DNA of 35,724 nucleotides. Origin: Candidatus Avelusimicrobium alvi (GTDB taxonomy: Bacteria; Elusimicrobiota; Elusimicrobia; Elusimicrobiales; Elusimicrobiaceae). Of this stretch, positions 8,234-14,344 are shown piece after piece. Location of the stretch: NCBI GenBank assembly GCA_002329395.1, contig DCTQ01000068.1:37750-73473 (forward strand), in the 5' to 3' direction. Position 1 is the stretch's first letter, and each line of letters opens with the position of its first letter. A program made the translations under genes and the position numbers. Under the pieces are notes generated by a model that ran no database searches, was not told where the DNA came from, and worked only from the letters and a program-made list of their open reading frames with translations.

Positions 8234-8446
8234 TTATTTTTCGCAGTCGCAGCCGCAAGAGCAGCCGACGTGCATGGTTTTTCTCATGGCAAATTCTTCT
8301 TTTTTGCCTTTGTTCCAGTTCTGGACGGGGCGCAGATAGCCCACTACTCTGGAGTATACTTCGCATTTGGAACCGTGAACTTCGTTCATTTCTTTTTTGA
8401 GTTCCGAGATTTTGTTTTCAACTACTTGTCTTTCCTGTGCAGTCAT
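8234..8446 (-). CDS. Stand-alone glycyl-radical domain of class III ribonucleotide reductase
   Basis: 70-residue protein containing YSRVVG36YLRPVQNWNKGKKEEF. This is the conserved glycyl-radical end of NrdD, with G36 as the expected radical residue. The large NrdD protein encoded upstream lacks this motif, so the enzyme appears split in two chains. Before the motif is a heptad-like helix (about residues 3-24), and after it an unusual tail with C62, C64, C66 and C68 in a CxCxCxC pattern. The ATG at 8446 is chosen because TAGGAG lies eight bases upstream; an upstream TTG at 8485 has no such site. The protein should combine with NrdD and be activated by NrdG. Similar short proteins annotated as anaerobic reductase are known to me, but I cannot confirm homologs here. 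Confidence 0.85.
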   Translation of the reverse strand: MTAQERQVVENKISELKKEMNEVHGSKCEVYSRVVGYLRPVQNWNKGKKEEFAMRKTMHVGCSCGCDCEK

Positions 8447-8549
8447 GGCTTTGTCTCCTAAATACAAGGTACAACTGTGTATCAACGGGAACGGGCCCGT
8501 GAAAACCCGTTACTTCATTATGGCACTTTGCCACGTCCGTTTCAACCGC

Positions 8550-8589
8550 TTTTTTGGGTTAGCTTTGCGGCGCAAAGTAACCCAAAAAA
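8550..8589 (-). terminator. Long hairpin terminator between nrdD and the glycyl-radical gene
   Basis: TTTTTTGGGTTA (8550-8561) pairs with TAACCCAAAAAA (8578-8589), and CTTTGC pairs with GCAAAG inside, with a single bulged G. T-runs flank it on both strands. It lies 19 bases after the nrdD stop, so full-length transcription into the small gene needs read-through or a second promoter. Confidence 0.75.
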
Positions 8590-8607
8590 GGTAATTACTG
8601 CGAAGAA

Positions 8608-10668
8608 CTATTTGCTGTAAAGCTGTTCTTCCAAAAGTTTTACTTGATGTTCCAGCTCCTGCATGCGTTCGGCTTTGCATTTGGGGCATTCAAAATGTTC
8701 GCCTTCAATGTAGCCGCACTTGGGGCAGACGCTGAACGTGGGCGTGATGGAGAAGTACGGCAGGGTGTATTTCTCGCACACGGTTTTGATGAATTTCTTC
8801 ATCGCTTCCAAATCTTTGATTTTTTCGCCGGTGAAAATATGCTGTACGGTTCCGCCGGTGTATTTGGACTGGATGGTGCTCTGCAGGTCCAGCATTTCAA
8901 ACACGTCGTCGGTATAGTTGACGGGCAGCTGGGAAGAGTTGGTATAGAAGGGCTGATGGCCCTGTTTGTACAGCTCTTCGTTGGCGCAGATGATTTCCGG
9001 GAAGCGTTCTTTGTCCAGCTTGGCCAGGCGGTACGACGTGCCTTCGGCCGGCGTGGCTTCCAGGTTATAGTTGTTGCCGGTTTCTTCCTGGAATTTTACC
9101 AGCGTTTCGCGCATAAACGTCAGCACTTTTTCGGCGAACGCTTTGCCTTTTTCGGAGCCGATGTCTTCGCCGATGAGGTTGGTGGCGGCTTCGTTTAAGC
9201 CCACGAGCCCGATGGTGGAGAAGTGGTTCTTCCAGAATTCGCCGAAGCGCTGGCGCACGGAGCGCAGGTAGAAGCTCATGTACGGATAGAGGTTGCCCTT
9301 GGTAAAGCGTTCAATCACTTTGCGCTTGATTTCCAGGCTGGTCTTGGCCACTTCCATGCGGTCTTTCAAATTGGCGAAGAATTCGTCTTCGTTTTTGGAC
9401 AGATACCCCAGGCGCGGCAGGTTGATGGTTACCACGCCGATGGAACCGGTGAGCGGGGCCGAGCCGAACAGACCGCCGCCGCGTTTTCTGAGTTCGCGGT
9501 TGTCAATGCGCAGACGGCAGCACATGGAGCGCGCGTCTTCGGGGTTCATATCGGAATTGATGAAGTTGGCAAAGTATGGAATACCGTATTTGGCCGTCAT
9601 TTCCCACAGCGGGGTGAGTTTGGGGTTGTCCCAGTCAAAATCCTTGGTGATGTTATACGTCGGAATCGGGAACGTGAACACGCGGCCCTTGGCGTCGCCC
9701 GCGAGCATCACCTCGCAGAACGCGCGGTTGAGCATATCCATTTCGTTCTGGAATTCGCCGTACGTTTTGTCCTGCAGTTTGCCGCCGATGATGACCGGCT
9801 GGTCCTTATAATAAGAAGGCACCGTCAAATCCAGCGTCAGGTTCGTAAACGGAGTCTGGAAACCCACGCGGGTCGGCACGTTGACGTTGAACAAAAATTC
9901 CTGAAGCGCCTGTTTTACTTCGTCGTAGGTCAGTTTGTCGTAATAGATAAAAGGCGCGAGCAGCGTGTCAAAGTTGGAGAACGCCTGCGCGCCGGCGCTT
10001 TCGCCCTGCAGGGTGTAGAAAAAGTTGACCACCTGGCCCAGCGCGGTGCGCAGGTGTTTGGCGGGCTTGCTTTCGGCTTTGCCGACTACGCCCGTAAAGC
10101 CGCTTAACAGCAGGTCCTGCAAGTCCCAGCCCACGCAGTAGGCGCCCAGCAGGCCCAAGTCGTGCAGGTGGAAGTCCCCTTCCGAGTGCATGCGGCGTAC
10201 ATTGTCCGGATAAATTTTATTAAGCCAGTAGACTTTGCTGATTTCAGACGAAATATAGTTGTTCAGCCCCTGCAGCGAATAGCCCATATTGCTGTTTTCG
10301 TTCACCTGCCAGTCTATTTTTTGCAGGTATTGGTCCACCAGGTCTACGTTAAATTTGGAAGTAATCTCGCGCATGCGGGCGTGCTGGTCGCGGTAGAGGA
10401 TATAGGCCTTGGCCGTTTTGTGATAATTGGAAGTAAGCAGCACGTCTTCCACGATGTCCTGCACGTTTTCCACGTTCGGCACGGTGTCCGAATACAGCTG
10501 CTGGATGATGTTGATGGCGCGGATGGTCAGTTTTTTAGCGGTTTCCGGGTCAAATTCCCCGGTTACCTCGGCGGCTTTGGCGATGGCTTTGGTAATTTTT
10601 TTAGAGTCAAAACGTTGGGTGGTACCGTCTCTTTTGACGATATGCGTAATCACTTCAGAGTTTTCCAT
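8608..10668 (-). CDS. nrdD: Anaerobic (class III) ribonucleoside-triphosphate reductase, large chain without glycyl-radical motif
   Basis: 686 residues, cytoplasmic; makes deoxynucleotides without oxygen. The N-terminal ATP-cone (about 5-97, VKRDGTTQRF) binds allosteric nucleotides. The catalytic barrel includes SMCCRLRIDNRELRKRGGG (C383/C384 is the thiyl-radical site) followed by GSIGVVTINLPR. Near the C-terminus is the zinc site C648-x2-C651 and C661-x2-C664, then a short coiled-coil-like tail. In ordinary NrdD the zinc site is followed by a RVxGY glycyl-radical segment. Here the protein stops, and that segment is encoded separately downstream. The ATG has AGGA ten bases upstream. Expression is probably driven from the 10669-11128 gap; no convincing promoter was found. 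Confidence 0.95.
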   Translation of the reverse strand: MENSEVITHIVKRDGTTQRFDSKKITKAIAKAAEVTGEFDPETAKKLTIRAINIIQQLYSDTVPNVENVQDIVEDVLLTSNYHKTAKAYILYRDQHARMREITSKFNVDLVDQYLQKIDWQVNENSNMGYSLQGLNNYISSEISKVYWLNKIYPDNVRRMHSEGDFHLHDLGLLGAYCVGWDLQDLLLSGFTGVVGKAESKPAKHLRTALGQVVNFFYTLQGESAGAQAFSNFDTLLAPFIYYDKLTYDEVKQALQEFLFNVNVPTRVGFQTPFTNLTLDLTVPSYYKDQPVIIGGKLQDKTYGEFQNEMDMLNRAFCEVMLAGDAKGRVFTFPIPTYNITKDFDWDNPKLTPLWEMTAKYGIPYFANFINSDMNPEDARSMCCRLRIDNRELRKRGGGLFGSAPLTGSIGVVTINLPRLGYLSKNEDEFFANLKDRMEVAKTSLEIKRKVIERFTKGNLYPYMSFYLRSVRQRFGEFWKNHFSTIGLVGLNEAATNLIGEDIGSEKGKAFAEKVLTFMRETLVKFQEETGNNYNLEATPAEGTSYRLAKLDKERFPEIICANEELYKQGHQPFYTNSSQLPVNYTDDVFEMLDLQSTIQSKYTGGTVQHIFTGEKIKDLEAMKKFIKTVCEKYTLPYFSITPTFSVCPKCGYIEGEHFECPKCKAERMQELEHQVKLLEEQLYSK

Positions 10669-10858
10669 AATGTGTAGTCCTGGTAGAATATTCGCCGTTG
10701 TCTAAAGTAACGACTTTTAAAATTTTGACAAAAACAGACAAAAATTGCAAATTCCGTCTGAGCGTTTGCGTTTGGCAGGTTTGGTAAAAACAAATCCCCG
10801 TCGGAGAAAATAGTTTTTTGCCGCTGCTGGCGGACGCGGAAAACGGCGTGCTTCTTAA

Positions 10859-10873
10859 TAGTAATTATTACTA
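10859..10873. promoter_or_regulatory. AT-rich palindrome, candidate operator
   Basis: Seven-base arms, TAGTAAT and ATTACTA, around one central T. It lies 190 bases upstream of the nrdD start, in the only large intergenic gap near that gene. The regulator, if any, is unknown. Confidence 0.3.
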
Positions 10874-10885
10874 ATAAAGAAAATC

Positions 10886-10986
10886 TTGTCAAACTTTTTT
10901 TGGACCTATAAAAATATGCCCTAAAATATAAGGCAAAACGGGCGGCGCGGTTTTAAAGGGTCCCAAAAAGCCTGGGTCCTTTTTTC
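10886..10986 (+). ncRNA. Candidate small RNA: promoter plus terminator without an ORF
   Basis: TTGTCA (10886-10891) is followed by TATAAA (10907-10912), or by TAAAAA at 17-bp spacing. About 65 bases after the expected start near 10920 comes a hairpin, AAAGG-GT-CCCA / TGGG-T-CCTTT, with a T-run ending near 10986. No start codon with a ribosome site lies between. Purely a pattern-based guess. Confidence 0.25.
10955..10986 (+). terminator. Intrinsic terminator in the nrdD upstream gap
   Basis: Imperfect stem AAAGGGTCCCA / TGGGTCCTTT with a seven-base loop and a run of six or more T. It has no obvious protein gene upstream on the plus strand. Confidence 0.5.
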
Positions 10987-11075
10987 GGCTCAAATAGGTC
11001 TTTTTTGTTTCCGGAAAACCCTTGATCCGGCCGGCGCGCCGGAGGTCCGGCGCGGAAAATAACCCTTTCCGGGGG

Positions 11076-11104
11076 TTGACGGAGGGCGGGTAAACTGGTT
11101 TAAT
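11076..11104 (+). promoter_or_regulatory. Consensus-type sigma-70 promoter
   Basis: TTGACG, exactly 17 bp, then TTTAAT. The transcript would start near 11111, just before the AGGAAAGGGGG ribosome site of the gene at 11129. Confidence 0.65.
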
Positions 11105-11128
11105 AAAAAAAAGGAAAGGGGGTGCTAT

Positions 11129-11386
11129 ATGGATTTTTATCAATGGTGTGTGTTGGCGGCGGTGGCGGCGTTTATCGTGTTTGTGGCGTTTGCGGTGCGC
11201 GCGTTTCTGCAAATTACCCGCACGGCCGAAGCGGTGGAGTATCTGGCCATTTCTACCGCGGAAAACGTGGATAAAGCCAAAAGCGCGTTTGATTTGATTG
11301 ACAATGTTTCCACCATGCTGGATTCCACTTTTTACAAAGTGATGAAGCTGGGGATGGACCTCGTCAAACGTTACCGCGGCCGCTGA
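11129..11386 (+). CDS. Small single-span membrane protein, DUF948-like
   Basis: 85 residues. One N-terminal membrane helix (about residues 6-27) is followed by an amphipathic helical domain (ITRTAEAVEYLAIST and onward) that faces the cytoplasm or forms oligomers. The layout resembles DUF948-type small proteins, but the match is by appearance only. The start is well supported, with a strong purine-rich ribosome site and a consensus promoter. It is monocistronic, with a terminator 20 bases after the stop. Function unknown. Confidence 0.75.
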   Translation: MDFYQWCVLAAVAAFIVFVAFAVRAFLQITRTAEAVEYLAISTAENVDKAKSAFDLIDNVSTMLDSTFYKVMKLGMDLVKRYRGR

Positions 11387-11406
11387 GGGCGTTTAACTGT
11401 TTTTAC

Positions 11407-11437
11407 AAGGGCTCTTCCTTACGGGAGGGCCCTTTTT
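11407..11437 (+). terminator. Intrinsic terminator
   Basis: AAGGGCTCTTCC / GGGAGGGCCCTT with G-U pairs, followed by TTTTT, after the small membrane protein. Confidence 0.8.
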
Positions 11438-11444
11438 CATATGG

Positions 11445-11921
11445 TTAGGCGTTTAACGCCCACACGCCTATATTTAAATAGGCCGCATACATCAGCCATA
11501 GTCCGTAAGGGAGCAGGAGCCACGCGGCCGCGCGGTTCCTGCGCCAAAGCGCATATGCAAGCCATACGCCTTCGGCCAGCATCAGCGCCAGAATAAGCAG
11601 GGCGGCCGCCGGGTCGCGCCGCCCGAAGAATACGGGCGTCCACCAGGCGTTGAGCGCAAGCTGCACGATAAACAGAATCAGGGGTTTTCGCGCGGAGGGG
11701 CTGAGCCCGCGGCCAAAAGCCAGAAAAGCCGCAGTGCCCAGCAGTACGTACAATACGCCCCACGCCAGGCCAAACAGGGCGTCCGGCGGCGTAAACGGCG
11801 GCAGGGCCAGGGCGTGATACCAGCCCAGATTGGCCTGCACCGCGCGCGCGCCCGCCAGCGCGGGCAGCTGGCACAGGGCCAGCCAAAAAAGCAGTTTTAA
11901 AAAAGGCAGTATGCGTTTCAT
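11445..11921 (-). CDS. tspO: TspO/MBR family membrane protein
   Basis: 158 residues with five predicted membrane helices, the fold of TspO (tryptophan-rich sensory protein, a tetrapyrrole/cholesterol-binding protein). The family region WYHALALPPFTPPDALFGLAWGVLY contains the W-Y-x-L-x-x-P-x-F/P-P pattern, and LNAWWTPVFF is the helix 3 signature. There is no clear ribosome site before the ATG; the sequence TGC-TAGCGT ends six bases upstream, so this may be another leaderless gene, though that box is a poor match. It is divergent from accB, with a GGGTTAGT element in between. Confidence 0.85.
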   Translation of the reverse strand: MKRILPFLKLLFWLALCQLPALAGARAVQANLGWYHALALPPFTPPDALFGLAWGVLYVLLGTAAFLAFGRGLSPSARKPLILFIVQLALNAWWTPVFFGRRDPAAALLILALMLAEGVWLAYALWRRNRAAAWLLLPYGLWLMYAAYLNIGVWALNA

Positions 11922-11961
11922 ACTTTCACGCTAGCATTTTGCCGGCTGACGTAAAACCGGG

Positions 11962-11974
11962 AAAAAGGGTTAGT
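11962..11974 (+). repeat. AAAAAGGGTTAGT element, copy 1
   Basis: 13-bp motif found three times in this window, never in a gene. Here the similarity with copy 2 extends upstream (GTAAAaCCGGg versus GTAAAgCCGG). It lies in the tspO/accB divergent gap, 38 bp before the accB -10 box. Confidence 0.5.
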
Positions 11975-12009
11975 CCTATGGGCGGAGCGTGCCGTTTTGC
12001 CCCTAAAAA

Positions 12010-12018
12010 TGGTAAAAT
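12010..12018 (+). promoter_or_regulatory. Extended -10 promoter of the accB-accC operon
   Basis: TG-G-TAAAAT, 39 bases before the accB ATG. No convincing -35 box. Confidence 0.55.
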
Positions 12019-12057
12019 AACCAGAGCGTATTTTTAACCTTTCAATCCGAGGACACT

Positions 12058-12432
12058 ATGGACACGAAACTGATTACGGAAGTAACCGACTGGCTTAAAA
12101 CCACCGATTTGGCCGAATTTTGCTACGAAAAAGACGGCGACTGCATTGAAGTAAAAACCCAAGAAGCCCTGCCCGAACCCGCACAGTTTTCCTGCTCGCT
12201 GACGGCTGTTACCGCGCCGTCCGTAGGCATTTACCGCGCGGCGGTTAAAGGCAAAGCGCTTCCGTTAAAAGAAGGCCAGGCCGTTAAAGAAGGCGACGCG
12301 CTGGGCCTGGTGGAAACGGTTTCCCAAAAACATAAAATCACGGCTCCCGTGTCCGGGAAGCTGCGCATCGTAACGGCGCAGGAAGGCGCGCCGGTGGAAT
12401 TCGGCCTGCCGCTGTTTTTCATTGAGAGATAG
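12058..12432 (+). CDS. accB: Biotin carboxyl carrier-like protein lacking the biotinyl-lysine
   Basis: 124 residues with the plan of acetyl-CoA carboxylase BCCP: an N-terminal helix pair (about 4-33), a short linker and a C-terminal barrel (about 50-124). The barrel aligns without gaps to E. coli BCCP. The universal V-E-A-M-K-M/L hairpin reads V85-E-T-V-S89-Q, so the biotin-accepting Lys is Ser89 and both flanking Met are lost. The rest is well kept, for example APVEFGLPLFFIE at the end. Lys91 and Lys93 are nearby but not at the hairpin tip. It overlaps no other gene and lies nine bases before accC, so it should be co-expressed. It may be a structural or regulatory subunit, or a true BCCP may lie elsewhere. 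The gene symbol reflects family and position only. Confidence 0.8.
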   Translation: MDTKLITEVTDWLKTTDLAEFCYEKDGDCIEVKTQEALPEPAQFSCSLTAVTAPSVGIYRAAVKGKALPLKEGQAVKEGDALGLVETVSQKHKITAPVSGKLRIVTAQEGAPVEFGLPLFFIER

Positions 12433-12441
12433 GAGCCTTCT

Positions 12442-13833
12442 ATGTCCGCCAATATCAAAATTACTCCTTTTAAAAAAGTTCTTATCGCCAACCGCGGGGA
12501 AATTGCCCTGCGCGTCATCCGCACTTTAAAAGAAATGGGCATTAAGTCCGTGGCCGTCTACTCGGAGGCCGACCGCGGCAGCCTGCACGTGCGCATGGCC
12601 GACGAAGCCGTATGCATCGGCGCGGCGCCGTCCCCTTTAAGCTATTTAAACATTGACGCCATCGTTACCGCCGCCAAAATCACCGGCGCGGATGCGGTTC
12701 ACCCCGGTTACGGGTTCCTGTCTGAAAATGCGGACTTCGCTTCCGCCGTTACCAAAGCCGGTATGACGTTTATCGGCCCCACCGCCGAAGCGATTGAAAT
12801 GCTGGGCGTTAAATCCACCGCGCGCGAAATCGCGGTGAAAGCCGGCGTGCCGATTACGCCCGGTTCCGACGGCGTAGTGGGCAAAAACTTCCGCGAAGTG
12901 GCCCGCAAAATCGGTTTCCCGATTATGATTAAAGCGTCTTTGGGCGGCGGCGGCAAAGGAATGCGCGCGTGCCTGAAAGAAGAAGATTTGGAACGCATGA
13001 TGAAAACCGCGCAGGGCGAAGCCAAGGCCAACTTTGGCGACGACCGCGTGTATTTTGAAAAACTCGTTTTAAATCCGCGCCACATTGAAGTGCAGGTGGC
13101 GGGGGACAATTACGGCAACGTCGTGGCGTTTGCCGAGCGCGACTGCAGTATGCAGCGCCGCCACCAGAAGCTGGTGGAAGAGTCTCCTTCTCCGTTTGTG
13201 GATGCGGTAACGCGCAAAAAACTGCAGGAAGCGGCCTGCAAGCTTGTTAAAGCCGCCAAGTACCGCGGTGTGGGCACCGTGGAGTTTTTGATGGCGCAGA
13301 ACAAAGAATTTTATTTTATGGAAGTAAACACCCGTCTTCAGGTGGAGCATCCGGTGACGGAATCGGTCTGCGGGCTGGATTTGGTTAAAATGCAAATCCA
13401 AATCGCGCAGGGCGAACCGCTGCACGTAACGCAGGACGAAGCGGCCGTGATTAAATGCCACGCCATTGAGCACCGCATCAACGCCGAAGACAGCGAAAAG
13501 AATTTCACCCCCTGCCCGGGCACCATTGAAGAATGGATCCCCGCCGGCGGCCTGGGCGTACGCGTGGACAGCCATATGTATACGGGCTATACCATCCCCA
13601 GCTATTACGACAGCTTAATCGCCAAACTGATCGTCACCGCGCCGGACCGCACGAAATTGCTGGAACGCAGCCGCCGCTGTCTGGGCGAGTTTCAAATCGG
13701 CGGTGTAAAAACCACCATTCCGTTCCACCAGAAAATCGTGGGCAACGAAGATTTCATCCAAGGCAATATGGATACGGGGCTTATTGAGCGCATGATGTCC
13801 AAAGAAAAGGAAGCCAGTGAAAGCAAAAAATAA
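12442..13833 (+). CDS. accC: Biotin carboxylase subunit
   Basis: 463 residues, ATP-grasp enzyme that carboxylates biotin on a carrier protein, the first half-reaction of acetyl-CoA or a related acyl-CoA/2-oxoacid carboxylase. N-terminal FKKVLIANRGEIALRVIR, the HPGYGFLSEN motif (87-96), the ATP-grasp glycine loop GGGGKGM (168-174), HIEVQV and the catalytic MEVNTRLQVEHPVTE region are all present, so it looks active. It lies nine bases after accB, with GGAG upstream, and its end overlaps rfaE2 by 17 bases. No carboxyltransferase gene is in the window, so the final acceptor is unknown. Confidence 0.95.
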   Translation: MSANIKITPFKKVLIANRGEIALRVIRTLKEMGIKSVAVYSEADRGSLHVRMADEAVCIGAAPSPLSYLNIDAIVTAAKITGADAVHPGYGFLSENADFASAVTKAGMTFIGPTAEAIEMLGVKSTAREIAVKAGVPITPGSDGVVGKNFREVARKIGFPIMIKASLGGGGKGMRACLKEEDLERMMKTAQGEAKANFGDDRVYFEKLVLNPRHIEVQVAGDNYGNVVAFAERDCSMQRRHQKLVEESPSPFVDAVTRKKLQEAACKLVKAAKYRGVGTVEFLMAQNKEFYFMEVNTRLQVEHPVTESVCGLDLVKMQIQIAQGEPLHVTQDEAAVIKCHAIEHRINAEDSEKNFTPCPGTIEEWIPAGGLGVRVDSHMYTGYTIPSYYDSLIAKLIVTAPDRTKLLERSRRCLGEFQIGGVKTTIPFHQKIVGNEDFIQGNMDTGLIERMMSKEKEASESKK

Positions 13834-14281
13834 AATTCTCGGCCCGCGCGCCCTTAAAAAAATGGTGGAAACCGCGCGTAAGGAAGGGAAAAAAATCGTA
13901 TTTACCAACGGCTGTTTTGACATTCTGCACGCCGGACACGTGAGCGTGCTGGAATTCTCGCGCGCCAAAGGCGACGTACTGGTCGTGGGCGTAAACAGTG
14001 ACGATTCCGTCCGCCGTTTAAAAGGGCCTTCCCGCCCCGTCAACTGCCAGGCGGACCGGGCGCTGGTGCTGGCGGCGCTGGAAAGCGTATCGGCCGTCTG
14101 CCTGTTTAAAGAAGATACGCCGTATGAACTGATTAAACTCGTCCGCCCCGACGTGCTCGTCAAAGGCGGCGATTACAAACCCGGCGAGATTGTCGGCCGT
14201 GAATTTGCAAAAAAGGTGGTTCGGTTCCCGCTGTTAAAAGGCCGCTCCACCACCAATATAATTAAAAAGGTAAGTAAATAA
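13817..14281 (+). CDS. rfaE2: D-glycero-beta-D-manno-heptose 1-phosphate adenylyltransferase
   Basis: 154 residues, a stand-alone version of the C-terminal half of HldE/RfaE. It makes ADP-heptose for the inner core of lipopolysaccharide. The nucleotidyltransferase signature is TNGCFDILHAGH (30-41, with H38 and H41), and RSTTNII near the end is the ISSTxxI-like motif. Length is typical for the single-domain form. The GTG at 13817 is the start: it gives the full conserved N-terminus and lies inside the accC end, implying translational coupling. The presence of this gene indicates a diderm cell with a heptose-containing surface glycan. Confidence 0.92.
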   Translation: MKAKNKILGPRALKKMVETARKEGKKIVFTNGCFDILHAGHVSVLEFSRAKGDVLVVGVNSDDSVRRLKGPSRPVNCQADRALVLAALESVSAVCLFKEDTPYELIKLVRPDVLVKGGDYKPGEIVGREFAKKVVRFPLLKGRSTTNIIKKVSK

Positions 14282-14321
14282 ACCGTTTGGCGGCCCCCGT
14301 TTGGGCGGCCGGCGGACGGTT
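14281..14321 (+). other. Hairpin between rfaE2 and the SPT-like gene
   Basis: AACCGT (14281-14286) pairs with ACGGTT (14316-14321), and the GC-rich interior can pair further. There is no T-run, so it is more likely an mRNA processing or stabilising hairpin than a terminator. Confidence 0.3.
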
Positions 14322-14344
14322 GTTGCGCCACGAGGATAAACAAT

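Larger units (their letters stand above)
10669..11128. other. 460-bp gene-free interval upstream of nrdD
   Basis: No supported protein gene. From left to right it holds the nrdD leader, an AT-rich dyad (TAGTAAT-T-ATTACTA, 10859-10873), a possible plus-strand promoter and short terminator-ended transcript (about 10886-10986), a 12-bp GC palindrome (11031-11042) and the promoter of the next gene (11076-11104). No NrdR box was recognised. Confidence 0.5.

Noticed and set aside
8234..8610. nrdD broken by a simple frameshift or sequencing error
   Set aside because: The small gene has its own coiled-coil start and a well-placed ribosome site, and a perfect terminator hairpin lies between. This is a separate gene, not an interrupted one.
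8644..10677. Long open frames on the strand opposite nrdD (for example 9223-10107)
   Set aside because: They lie wholly inside a gene with complete domain evidence, have no ribosome sites, and arise because GC-rich third positions keep the opposite frames open. The same holds for frames opposite eno, the mutase, accC and the SPT-like gene.
11031..11042. CCGGCGCGCCGG palindrome as an operator
   Set aside because: A 12-bp GC palindrome is common in GC-rich DNA and has no second copy or clear position relative to a promoter.
14281..14321. Terminator between rfaE2 and the SPT-like gene
   Set aside because: The stem is imperfect and has no T-run; kept only as a possible processing hairpin.
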